In this document: positions 34,011 to 41,910 of the stretch, piece by piece
How positions within the stretch are numbered: position 1 is the first letter of the stretch
Layout: each line of letters starts with the position of its first letter
Source of the DNA: Bacteroidales bacterium
GTDB taxonomy: Bacteria; Bacteroidota; Bacteroidia; Bacteroidales; CG2-30-32-10
Assembly: GCA_035353855.1 (NCBI GenBank)
Contig: DAOQAK010000036.1
Span: 1 to 42,115, forward strand
Direction: 5' to 3'
Length of the DNA stretch: 42,115 nucleotides
The notes under the pieces: generated by a model
The model's input: only the letters and a program-made list of their open reading frames with translations
Databases searched by the model: none
Told to the model about the DNA's origin: nothing
Translations under genes and position numbers: made by a program

Positions 34011-35039
34011 ATGCCACAATTAAAAGTTGCTATTGTAATATTAAACTGGAATGGGAAACATTTTCTTGAAAAGTTTCTTCCATTTCTTATTAAATATAAT
34101 ACTCCCAATTCTGAAATAATTATTGCCGATAATGCTTCACATGATGATTCGGTAAGTTATTTAGAAGAAAATTATCCCACGATCCGTATTATAAAAAATA
34201 ATAAGAATTATGGGTTTGCTAAAGGATATAATGATGCCCTTAAACAAATTGATGCGGAATATTATGTTTTATTGAATTCTGATATAGAAGTTACCGAGAA
34301 GTGGATTGAGCCTGTGATTGAGTTAATGGATTCCGATAAAACGATAGGAGCCTGCCAGCCTAAACTTCTTTCATATGAAAATAAGGATGAATTTGAATAT
34401 GCAGGTGCTGCCGGCGGCTTTATTGATAAATTAGGTTACCCGTTTTGCCGCGGACGAATTTTTCAAAACCTGGAAAAAGACGAACATCAATATGATGATA
34501 TTTCTGAGATATTCTGGGCTACGGGTGCATGTATGTTTGTAAGAGCATCGGTCTTCAATAAGGTGGGTGGACTGGATGATGATTTTTTTGCACACATGGA
34601 AGAAATTGATTTTTGCTGGCGACTGAAAAATAATGGATACAGGGTGATGTATTGTCCTGCATCAGTAATATACCATATTGGCGGCGGAACTTTACCGAAG
34701 AAAAATCCTAAAAAAACTTTTTTAAATTTCAGGAATAATTTTATTCTGCTTTACAAGAATCTTCCACGAGAAAGAATATTCCCTGTAATATTTGTAAGAC
34801 TATTCCTAGATACAGCAGCAGCTTTCAAATTTTTATCGGAAGGGCATGTTAAGGATTTCTTTGCTGTTATTCATGCACATTTCGCATTTTACTCTGCAAT
34901 AGGAAAACATGTCAGGAAAAGAAAAACATTGAAGCATATTGATGTTTCTTGCGTGTACAGAAAATCGATCGTATTTGAGCATTACGTAAAGAAGAAAAAA
35001 TCTTTTAAGCAACTGGATTCCGATTGGTTTTCTATTTAA
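34011..35039 (+). CDS. GT2 family glycosyltransferase
   Basis: 342 residues from the ATG; a TTG 21 nt earlier adds seven residues and is not used. The GT-A fold is complete: VAIVILNWNGKHFLEKFLP, IIIADNASHDDS, NNKNYGFAKGYNDAL, the DxD-like NSDIEV, and the acceptor-side ATGACMFVRASVF...GGLDDDFFAHMEEIDFCWRLKNNGYRV. This resembles rhamnosyl- and related transferases. The C-terminal part (NFILLYKNLPRERIFPVIFVRLFLD) is amphipathic and probably lies on the inner membrane. It should act in the cytoplasm on a polysaccharide or glycolipid. No linked pathway genes are present. Confidence 0.92.
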   Translation: MPQLKVAIVILNWNGKHFLEKFLPFLIKYNTPNSEIIIADNASHDDSVSYLEENYPTIRIIKNNKNYGFAKGYNDALKQIDAEYYVLLNSDIEVTEKWIEPVIELMDSDKTIGACQPKLLSYENKDEFEYAGAAGGFIDKLGYPFCRGRIFQNLEKDEHQYDDISEIFWATGACMFVRASVFNKVGGLDDDFFAHMEEIDFCWRLKNNGYRVMYCPASVIYHIGGGTLPKKNPKKTFLNFRNNFILLYKNLPRERIFPVIFVRLFLDTAAAFKFLSEGHVKDFFAVIHAHFAFYSAIGKHVRKRKTLKHIDVSCVYRKSIVFEHYVKKKKSFKQLDSDWFSI

Positions 35040-35070
35040 ACTACTGTAAAGTGCGGCGGAGTCTTTTATA

Positions 35071-35110
35071 GTCATTCATAGCCATTAATTGTCATTCGTA
35101 GTCATTAATT
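35071..35110 (+). repeat. Two 20-bp direct repeats
   Basis: GTCATTCATAGCCATTAATT (35071-35090) is followed directly by GTCATTCGTAGTCATTAATT (35091-35110), with two differences. Each unit itself looks like two related decamers. Confidence 0.6.
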
Positions 35111-35356
35111 GTTATTATTCGCTTGCAGCGAAGTCATTAGTTCCTAAAATATTTGCAAATTACATATTGCTGACTGAAGACAGTTGATCGTTGACGGAAT
35201 TTTTTAATTTATAATTATCCGTACAAATCCGTAACATCCGTGTTTGTCCGCGTCCCATAATAAAGATAATATTTCCTAAATAAACGAATTTAATTTTTTT
35301 GCCACGAAGGTTCAAAGAAACTAAGTTTTACTAAGAATTTTCAATGTTCATATTTG
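35111..35356. other. Gene-free stretch with degenerate simple repeats
   Basis: There is no gene here. The segment ATCCGTAACATCCGTGTTTG (starting near 35226) and a following string GCCACGAAGGTTCAAAG near 35301 resemble dispersed intergenic repeats familiar from Bacteroidota genomes. I see no terminator for the glycosyltransferase. Confidence 0.5.
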
Positions 35357-35400
35357 ATTGTTCGATTGTTCAACTGTTAAATTGTTTAACTGTTCAATGG
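35357..35400 (-). repeat. Period-8 tandem repeat abutting the aroQ stop
   Basis: Five 8-bp units on the plus strand (ATTGTTCG, ATTGTTCA, ACTGTTAA, ATTGTTTA, ACTGTTCA) end at the aroQ stop codon. Read on the coding strand the unit is close to GTTGAACA, similar to GTTGACAA at the 3' end of mtaB. Confidence 0.6.
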
Positions 35401-35820
35401 TTATTTCTTATTGAACGATTCAATTGCCAGTCGGTATGAATCAAGGCCAAAGCCGGAAATGCTTCCTTTGCATTTTGGCGCTATGAGCGAAACATGGCGA
35501 TATTCTTCGCGGGCAAAAATATTTGAAATGTGAACTTCAATAACCGGAGCTTTTATCGCAGCAATAGCATCGGCAATAGCAATGGATGTATGTGTATATC
35601 CACCGGCATTTAAAATTATTCCATTGTAAGTGAAACCGGTTTCATGGATCTTATTGATGATTTCTCCTTCCACATTGCTTTGATAATATTCCAATTCAAT
35701 TTCAGGAAAAATATTTTTAAGCATAATAAAATATTCATCAAATGAAATTTCACCGTAAACCTGTTTTTCGCGTGTTCCGAGAAGGTTTAGATTGGGTCCG
35801 TTGATAATTATAAGTTTCAC
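35401..35820 (-). CDS. aroQ: 3-dehydroquinate dehydratase, type II
   Basis: 139 residues, normal for type II. It dehydrates 3-dehydroquinate to 3-dehydroshikimate in the shikimate pathway, as a cytoplasmic dodecamer. Seen: NGPNLNLLGTREKQVYG with the catalytic tyrosine in QVYG, ILNAGGYTHTSIAIADAI (usual NPGAYTHTS; the alanine-glycine variant keeps the key Asn and Thr), EVHISNIFAREEYR with the catalytic histidine, and GSISGFGLDSYRLAI. It is transcribed divergently from the riboswitch-receptor unit and followed directly by a period-8 repeat. Confidence 0.95.
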   Translation of the reverse strand: MKLIIINGPNLNLLGTREKQVYGEISFDEYFIMLKNIFPEIELEYYQSNVEGEIINKIHETGFTYNGIILNAGGYTHTSIAIADAIAAIKAPVIEVHISNIFAREEYRHVSLIAPKCKGSISGFGLDSYRLAIESFNKK

Positions 35821-35834
35821 AAATATAATTTTTG

Positions 35835-35842
35835 CAAATATA
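35835..35842 (-). promoter_or_regulatory. -7 box of aroQ
   Basis: TATATTTG on the minus strand matches TAnnTTTG, 14 nt before the ATG at 35820. Confidence 0.45.
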
Positions 35843-35902
35843 GAAAATTCAAAAGTGTTATGATAAAAATATTAAAAAGCTTTTTATATCCAATAAATAA
35901 AA

Positions 35903-35910
35903 TAATTTTG
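35903..35910 (+). promoter_or_regulatory. -7 box ahead of the TPP riboswitch
   Basis: TAATTTTG matches TAnnTTTG. The expected start of transcription, near 35917, is just before the first aptamer stem. Confidence 0.55.
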
Positions 35911-35920
35911 CGGTATAATT

Positions 35921-36013
35921 GAGAGGGGGGTGCCCAACAATTTTTTTTAATTGAAAAACGGGCTGAGATCATACCCATTGAACCTGCCCCGGGTAATGCC
36001 GGCGAAGGGAATA
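35921..36013 (+). ncRNA. TPP (THI-box) riboswitch
   Basis: The conserved aptamer parts occur in order: GGGGTGCC (about 35927-35934), CTGAGA (35963-35968), ACCC (35972-35975), GAACCTG (35980-35986), GGGTAATGCC (35991-36000) and GGCGAAGGGA (36001-36010), which closes the first stem. The variable stem after GTGCC is A/T-rich. Thiamin pyrophosphate binding should lower expression of the TonB-dependent receptor at 36080. A GGAAAGC/GCTTTCC hairpin (36031-36054) follows and is probably part of the expression platform; it has no U-tract, so control may act on translation. Confidence 0.95.
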
Positions 36014-36030
36014 TGGTTAAATAAATTTAT

Positions 36031-36054
36031 GGAAAGCAAACCCTCAGGCTTTCC
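36031..36054 (+). promoter_or_regulatory. Hairpin of the riboswitch expression platform
   Basis: GGAAAGC (36031-36037) pairs with GCTTTCC (36048-36054) around AAACCCTCAG. It lies between the aptamer and the receptor start at 36080. The role in switching is inferred from position. Confidence 0.5.
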
Positions 36055-36079
36055 TGATGTTTAACCGAAAATTAATAAA

Positions 36080-38530
36080 ATGAAAAAGAAATTTGCTGTG
36101 CTGGCATTTTGCATTGCCCTTTATTTGCCTATGATTGCACAGGTTACTATTAAGGGTGTTGTGAGCGATGCTGAAAGTAAAAGTATACTGACAGGAGCTA
36201 CCGTTAAAATTGGAAACAGTTTCAATACAGGCAATTCGTTGGATGACGGTAGTTACATTTTTAAAAATGTAAAAAAAGGAAATCAAAAAATTGAAGTTTC
36301 ATATGTTGGTTATGAAACATGGTCTCAGTGTTATTACATTACAAGAGACACGGTCATCAATGTGTTGATGAAGAAGAAAACTTTTCTTGCAGATGAACTT
36401 GTGATTAAGGCTATCCGTGCCGATGAAAATGCACCGGTAACTTCAACAAAGCTGGAAAAAAATGAAATAGAGAACCGTAACATGGGTCAGGATATTACCT
36501 ATATGATGAGCATGACACCATCAGTTGTGGTAACTTCAGATGCAGGTACGGGAGTAGGATATACAGGTATCCGTATTCGTGGAACCGATCCTACACGTAT
36601 CAATGTTACGATTAATGGCATTCCTACCAATGATGCCGAATCACAAGGAACATACTGGGTTGATTTTCCTGATATCGTTTCGTCGGTTGATAATATGCAG
36701 ATTCAGCGTGGTGTTGGTTCTTCAACCAATGGTGCAGGTGCTTTTGGAGCAAGTCTGAATATCCAGACAAGCAAACTGAATGAAAACCCTTATGCAACTA
36801 TAAGTTCTTCACTGGGTTCATTCAATACATATAAAAATACTTTTTCGGCAGGCAGTGGTTTGATAAATAAATGCTGGGCTTTTGATGCCCGCTTATCAAA
36901 ATTATATTCCGATGGTTTCATCGACAGGGCTTTTTCCGATTTGAAATCATTTTATGTTTCGGGTGGATATTATGGTAAAAAAAGTATTTTAAAATTGATC
37001 GTATTTTCCGGTAAGGAACGTACCTATCAAGCCTGGTATGGTGTTCCTGAAGCGAGGCTGAAGAATGATTACGAAGGAATGCAGCAGATGCTTGATAACT
37101 GGTATATCACACAAGCGGAATATGATGCTATGATTAATTCAGATAGTCGCACGTACAATTATTATACATACAGCAATCAAACGGACAATTATCAGCAGGA
37201 TAATTATCAGCTGCATTATTCTTACGAGATCAACAAAAACTGGAATGCCAATGCAGCACTGCATTTAACAAAGGGTGCCGGTTATTATGAGGAATTTAAA
37301 AACGATGATGCCCTGAATAAATATGGTTTGGATTCTGTTATCATTGGTCAGGATACTATTACTTCAACCGACCTGGTTCGTCAGCGCTGGCTCGATAATG
37401 ATTTTTATGGTGTTACGTATTCACTGAATTATGACAGCAGGAAAAAGTTTTTATTTACTATTGGCGGAGCGGCAAATAAATATGATGGCGAACATTATGG
37501 AATGGTTACATGGGCGCAGTATGCAAGCAATGGTCTTCCCGATAAAAAGTATTATAGTGATAATGCTATAAAAAATGATGTGGATATTTTCGGTAAACTG
37601 AATTATCATATAAATAAAAAATTAAACTTTTATGCCGATCTTCAGTACCGCACTATTTATTATTCTTTCTTTGGTTATGATGATGACCTGCAGAATGTAC
37701 AACAAGCGGTTAACCTGAACTTCTTTAACCCGAAAGTTGGAATAGTTTATAAAATCAGTCCTTCTAACGATTTTTATATTTCAAACGGGATAGGAAATAA
37801 AGAACCCTGTCGTGATGATTATGTGCAGTCAACACCTGCAAACCGTCCTAAACCGGAGCATTTGCAAAACCTGGAAACAGGAATTAGTCATACATCCCGG
37901 AACTGGAAAGTTGCAGCTAACTATTATTACATGTATTACACCAATCAGCTTGTGTTAACCGGTCAGATAAACGATGTGGGCGAATATAACCGTACCAATA
38001 TTGATAAAAGCTACCGTACAGGTGTTGAAATTGAAGCGGGAATAAAGCCGGTTAAAAAACTTAATATTGAAGCGAACGCCACTTTTAGTAAAAACATCAT
38101 TCTTGATTTTACCGAATACGTTGATAACTGGGACGACTGGTCGCAAGTGAATACAAATTATTCGGAAACCGATATTGCATTTTCACCCCGGGTAATTGCC
38201 GGAAGCCAGGTAGAATATGAGTTTTATAAAAATGCATTCATCACACTCTTGTCAAAATATGTTGGCAGGCAATATTTAGATAATACTTCAAACCCTGACA
38301 GGGCAATCGATTCGTATTTTGTAAACGATATAGGGTTGGCATATTCCATTTATCCGAAATTCATGAAAGAAATAAAATTCACATTGCTGGTGAATAATGT
38401 TTTATCGGAAGAATATGAATCGAATGGTTGGACTTATCCATATTATGCCAAAGGCAAGTTGATTAAAAATAATTATTATTATCCGCAGGCAGGACGAAAT
38501 TATTTGGCCGGAATAACAATGAAGTTTTAA
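36080..38530 (+). CDS. TonB-dependent outer-membrane receptor, thiamin-regulated
   Basis: 816 residues. Signal peptide 1-20; carboxypeptidase-regulatory-like domain (about 22-98: VTIKGVVSDAESKSILTGATVKIG ... VSYVGYETW); plug (about 115-230: IENRNMGQDITYMMSMTPSVV ... GIRIRGTDPTRINVTINGIPTNDAESQ); then a 22-strand barrel ending in phenylalanine (NYLAGITMKF). It takes up a ligand across the outer membrane using TonB energy. Control by a TPP riboswitch makes thiamin or a thiamin precursor the likely substrate; such receptors are known in Bacteroidota. No inner-membrane thiamin carrier or salvage gene is adjacent, so the rest of the route must lie elsewhere. Confidence 0.93.
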   Translation: MKKKFAVLAFCIALYLPMIAQVTIKGVVSDAESKSILTGATVKIGNSFNTGNSLDDGSYIFKNVKKGNQKIEVSYVGYETWSQCYYITRDTVINVLMKKKTFLADELVIKAIRADENAPVTSTKLEKNEIENRNMGQDITYMMSMTPSVVVTSDAGTGVGYTGIRIRGTDPTRINVTINGIPTNDAESQGTYWVDFPDIVSSVDNMQIQRGVGSSTNGAGAFGASLNIQTSKLNENPYATISSSLGSFNTYKNTFSAGSGLINKCWAFDARLSKLYSDGFIDRAFSDLKSFYVSGGYYGKKSILKLIVFSGKERTYQAWYGVPEARLKNDYEGMQQMLDNWYITQAEYDAMINSDSRTYNYYTYSNQTDNYQQDNYQLHYSYEINKNWNANAALHLTKGAGYYEEFKNDDALNKYGLDSVIIGQDTITSTDLVRQRWLDNDFYGVTYSLNYDSRKKFLFTIGGAANKYDGEHYGMVTWAQYASNGLPDKKYYSDNAIKNDVDIFGKLNYHINKKLNFYADLQYRTIYYSFFGYDDDLQNVQQAVNLNFFNPKVGIVYKISPSNDFYISNGIGNKEPCRDDYVQSTPANRPKPEHLQNLETGISHTSRNWKVAANYYYMYYTNQLVLTGQINDVGEYNRTNIDKSYRTGVEIEAGIKPVKKLNIEANATFSKNIILDFTEYVDNWDDWSQVNTNYSETDIAFSPRVIAGSQVEYEFYKNAFITLLSKYVGRQYLDNTSNPDRAIDSYFVNDIGLAYSIYPKFMKEIKFTLLVNNVLSEEYESNGWTYPYYAKGKLIKNNYYYPQAGRNYLAGITMKF

Positions 38531-38928
38531 TAACTGATGTTATACAGGATTCAAAATAAAATTTAAAAAAAACTATAATTAATAAGGATTTTAAGAGTAT
38601 ATGCCGCCTGCCTTGCCGACGAGGCAGATAAACACAACCCAAATAGCTGAGCGTGTTTGAATGCTATATAGTATTGAAAGTGTAGTACCTACGGTACAAT
38701 AAGAAGTGTGTTGTACTTTTTTTACCAAGCTGTTGTCCCTAAAGGGACATATAATACCAATTGTTAATTTAAAATAGTCCAAAGAATATTTTAAATTTTA
38801 CAATGGTTATGCCGATGACATAGATGTTATAGTACAATTTATTGGACTATTACATATATACAATCGGTATAATAATATAATGTTGTTTCAATCGATACAA
38901 ATTATAATTTTGCGTAAAATCAGTTAAT
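38531..38928. repeat. Block of small palindromes, no gene
   Basis: Five inverted repeats lie in 250 bp: CTGCCT/AGGCAG (38608-38627), AATGCTATATAGTATT (38660-38675, one mismatch), GTACC/GGTAC (38685-38697), TGTCCCT/AGGGACA (38734-38749) and AATAGTCCAA/TTGGACTATT (38773-38782 and 38842-38851). Short palindromes of this kind recur between genes in this phylum and resemble REP elements or the remains of a mobile element. Reading frames here look like chance. Confidence 0.55.
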
Positions 38929-38958
38929 AAAAAAAGCACTCAATTGAGTGCTTTTTTT
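38929..38958. terminator. Perfect palindromic terminator-like hairpin
   Basis: AAAAAA-GCACTCAA is followed at once by TTGAGTGC-TTTTTT, a perfect inverted repeat with A- and T-runs, so it could end transcription in either direction. It lies 400 nt past the receptor gene. Confidence 0.7.
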
Positions 38959-39318
38959 TATCCTTAAACCAATAAATTCTTAATAAACTCTTTTTATAAC
39001 AAGAGTTCTTTTGCAGAAAAATAGCTATTCAAGATTAGATTGATTTACAAAAGAAATAAGGTCGAAAGTAAAATTCAAATTTTGTTTTTCAAATAATGTT
39101 TTTTTAATGATGAATGAAGTAAATTGGTATATGACTTGTAAAATCAATAAGAAGCCGACAATTCATTTCCGAAAAACAAGTCCTTTATTTTATCAATGAA
39201 CAGCCAAAAACATTCAATATTTTGCTTCGATGAGAAGTTTATGATATTGAACTGAGTTTTCTTTTAAATGGTTGATTATATTTTGAAACCCCTTATTCTG
39301 TGTTGTAACTTTATAGCA
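38959..39318. other. AT-rich stretch without visible gene
   Basis: I see no coding frame with plausible composition and no recognisable RNA. A reading frame that opens at 39268 belongs to the artificial extension of the DUF5916 gene through the repeat. Confidence 0.5.
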
Positions 39319-39424
39319 GTTATACTCGTTCTTATCAGGTTTGTAAAGGCAAAAGTGTTTAGAACGAGTTATACCGTACAGAAAACAAAAAATATTTTTG
39401 CAAAAATCTTTTCTGTCGGTATAA
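39319..39424 (+). repeat. 106-bp two-hairpin dispersed repeat, copy 2
   Basis: This matches 123-228 in the same orientation with three substitutions; both inverted repeats and both ends (TTATAC, GTATAA) are intact. The -7 box TATTTTTG is at 39393-39400, in the loop of the second hairpin, and would direct transcription to the DUF5916 gene that starts 26 nt after the repeat. The differences fall in loops or at arm edges, so the folded structure is kept. Confidence 0.85.
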
Positions 39425-39450
39425 ATGAAAATTCAACGTTTCGTAAGGTT

Positions 39451-41910
39451 ATGGAAACTAAAATATACGCAACTTTATTTCTTCTTTTTCTATATAATTT
39501 TTCATTTGCACAAAATGATAAAAGAAGCTATACGGCAAGCAGGACAACTATTACTCCTAAAATTGACGGTGTCCTGAATGATGATGCATGGAATACTATT
39601 CCTGTTGCAACAGGAATGTTGCAGTTACGTCCTACACAAGGCAAAGCTGCCACACATGAAATTGATCTGAAACTTATTTATGATGATGATGCGGTGTATG
39701 TTTCCGCTATGCTTTATGATTCGGCGCCCGACAGCATTATGCATGCATTAGGTTCGCGTGATGGTGAATCGATACTTGCTGATGCTTTTTATATTGGCTT
39801 TGATACCTATAATCGTCTTGATGCATATGTGTTTGGGATAACTGCTTCAGGAGTACAAATGGAAACAAAAGATTCCGATCCTACATACGATGCTGTTTGG
39901 GAAAGCGCTGTTAAGATTAATGATAAAGGATGGACGGTTGAAATGAGAATACCTTACTCTGCAATACGTTTTCCTTCAACTGCCGAGCAGGAGTGGGGCT
40001 TCCAGTTTACACGTGAAATTAAACGTTCGGGTGAATATGTGCAGTGGGCATTAACACCGCCTACGCTTTCAAACTCGCGCCTGGCATGGGGAACACTTAA
40101 AGGTATTTCAAATATTAAAGCTCCATTACGTTTGTCGCTTACACCTTTTGTTACTGCATTTGCTGAAAATGCCCCGGCATATACCACAGGCGAATCGGTG
40201 GTTTATGATAAATCAACTTCATATAATGTGGGTGCTGATCTAAAATACGGGCTTAATGAAAAGTTTACATTAGACCTTACGCTGCTCCCTGATTTCAGCC
40301 AGGTGCAGTCGGATAATAAAGTGAAGAGTCTTAGTTATTCTGAAGTAACGTATAATGAGAACAGGCCCTTTTTCAAAGAAGGAACAGAATTGTTCACGAA
40401 AGATAACCTGTTTTATTCACGACGAATAGGAAAGATACCTTTTGGATATTATTATGTTCCTTATATGCTGGGTGAAGGTGAAACGATCAGAGAAAACCCT
40501 TCGAAGACAAGGCTTCTGAATGCTGTAAAATTTTCGGGAAGGAATAATAAAGGACTTGGCATTGGTTTGTTCAATGCAATTACCGATAATGCTTACGCTG
40601 TGGTTGAAGACTCGCTGGGTAATTCAAGGAAGATACTAACGGAGCCTTTGACAAACTATAATGCTGTTGTATTCGACCAGAAATTTAAGAACACATCTTC
40701 AGTTTACCTTGTAAATACAAATACTACAAGGAATAACAAAAATTATTATAATGCCAATGTTACCGATGCAGGCTTTTCCATAAAGAATAAAAAGGCAACA
40801 ATTTCTTTTGATGGTTTTGGAACCGTTAGTCAGAAACTTCAGAAATTCGATTCCTTGAAAGATAATGCAGACGACAGGGGATACCAGTATTTCCTGGGTT
40901 GCCAGAAGATATCAGGAAACCTGCAATATGGTTATTCTCATATGTTCATTAGTAAATCGTACGATTCGCGCGATATGGGTTATTATATCATAGGGAATAA
41001 AATGCGTGAACGAGTTTATGTTTCGTACAATACGTTTAAGCCTAATAAATATTTCCGTGAGTCGTATAATTCGGCATCATTTGATTATGGGATAAATCCT
41101 GAAACTAAAAAGAAGTATGTAAGCCAGGGTGAAATAAGTTTTTATTTTGTAATGAATAATTATGCGAATTTAAGTTTTAGTGCAATGGCAACACCTTTTG
41201 TTACGTATGATTACAACGAGCCAAGAGTTGAAGGAAGATATTCGCGTAACCCGCGCTATTATTATACAAGCGCAGGCTATTCATCAAATCCGCGCAAAGC
41301 AATCATTTACGGTTTGAATTTGCAGTTTGGCGATTTCCTTGAACGCTATGAAGGAAAAGGATACATGTTTAATCCTAACTTGACGTATCGTATAAATGAT
41401 AAACTACAGGTTGGCTACAGTTTTACCTATAATGTTGATTCGTATAATATAGGATTTGCGGACATTACAGATGATAACACCATTATTTACGGTGGCCGTA
41501 AACTGATAACTTATGAAAATGATTTTGGTTTGCAATACATGTTTAAGAATGATATGTCGCTAAGCCTGTCGACGCGCCATTACTGGAATACCGGCGAATA
41601 TCTTAAATATTACACATTGCTTGATAATGGCGAAGTTGAGGATAACACAACTTATGATAAGAATAATAATTTCAGTTATAATGTTTTTAATGTCGACCTT
41701 GTGTATTCGTGGCAGTTCGCGCCCGGCAGCACGTTGTCGCTTGCTTATAAAAATGCAATTGAAACCGAAGAAGGTGTTTTGGTGCGGAGTTATTTTGATG
41801 ATATCAATAAAACCATTGAAGCTCCACAGACCAACAGTATTTCGTTAAAAGTGTTGTATTACCTCGATCATCATTCGGTGAAGAAAATGCTGAAGAAAAG
41901 GAAAGAGTAA
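39451..41910 (+). CDS. CBM9-like/DUF5916 outer-membrane protein
   Basis: 819 residues from the ATG at 39451, which gives a good signal peptide (METKIYATLFLLFLYNFSFA, then Q). The frame is open 61 codons further upstream but that part is encoded by the 106-bp repeat and is not counted. The N-terminal domain (about 25-220) is CBM9-like: IDGVLNDDAWNTIP, RPTQG, IDLKLIYDDDAVYVSAMLYDSAPD, RDGESILADAFYIGFDTYN, WTVEMRIPYSAIRF. The rest is a DUF5916 barrel with the NENRPFFKEGTELFT motif. Probable outer-membrane protein; family members often lie near sugar or amino acid use genes, but the ligand here is unknown. Confidence 0.88.
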   Translation: METKIYATLFLLFLYNFSFAQNDKRSYTASRTTITPKIDGVLNDDAWNTIPVATGMLQLRPTQGKAATHEIDLKLIYDDDAVYVSAMLYDSAPDSIMHALGSRDGESILADAFYIGFDTYNRLDAYVFGITASGVQMETKDSDPTYDAVWESAVKINDKGWTVEMRIPYSAIRFPSTAEQEWGFQFTREIKRSGEYVQWALTPPTLSNSRLAWGTLKGISNIKAPLRLSLTPFVTAFAENAPAYTTGESVVYDKSTSYNVGADLKYGLNEKFTLDLTLLPDFSQVQSDNKVKSLSYSEVTYNENRPFFKEGTELFTKDNLFYSRRIGKIPFGYYYVPYMLGEGETIRENPSKTRLLNAVKFSGRNNKGLGIGLFNAITDNAYAVVEDSLGNSRKILTEPLTNYNAVVFDQKFKNTSSVYLVNTNTTRNNKNYYNANVTDAGFSIKNKKATISFDGFGTVSQKLQKFDSLKDNADDRGYQYFLGCQKISGNLQYGYSHMFISKSYDSRDMGYYIIGNKMRERVYVSYNTFKPNKYFRESYNSASFDYGINPETKKKYVSQGEISFYFVMNNYANLSFSAMATPFVTYDYNEPRVEGRYSRNPRYYYTSAGYSSNPRKAIIYGLNLQFGDFLERYEGKGYMFNPNLTYRINDKLQVGYSFTYNVDSYNIGFADITDDNTIIYGGRKLITYENDFGLQYMFKNDMSLSLSTRHYWNTGEYLKYYTLLDNGEVEDNTTYDKNNNFSYNVFNVDLVYSWQFAPGSTLSLAYKNAIETEEGVLVRSYFDDINKTIEAPQTNSISLKVLYYLDHHSVKKMLKKRKE

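Noticed and set aside
38591..38782. 63-residue minus frame in the palindrome block
   Set aside because: No ribosome site, no family pattern, and it consists of palindromic sequence.
38851..38880. Third, partial copy of the 106-bp repeat near TCGGTATAAT
   Set aside because: Only about ten bases match the repeat end; neither hairpin is present.
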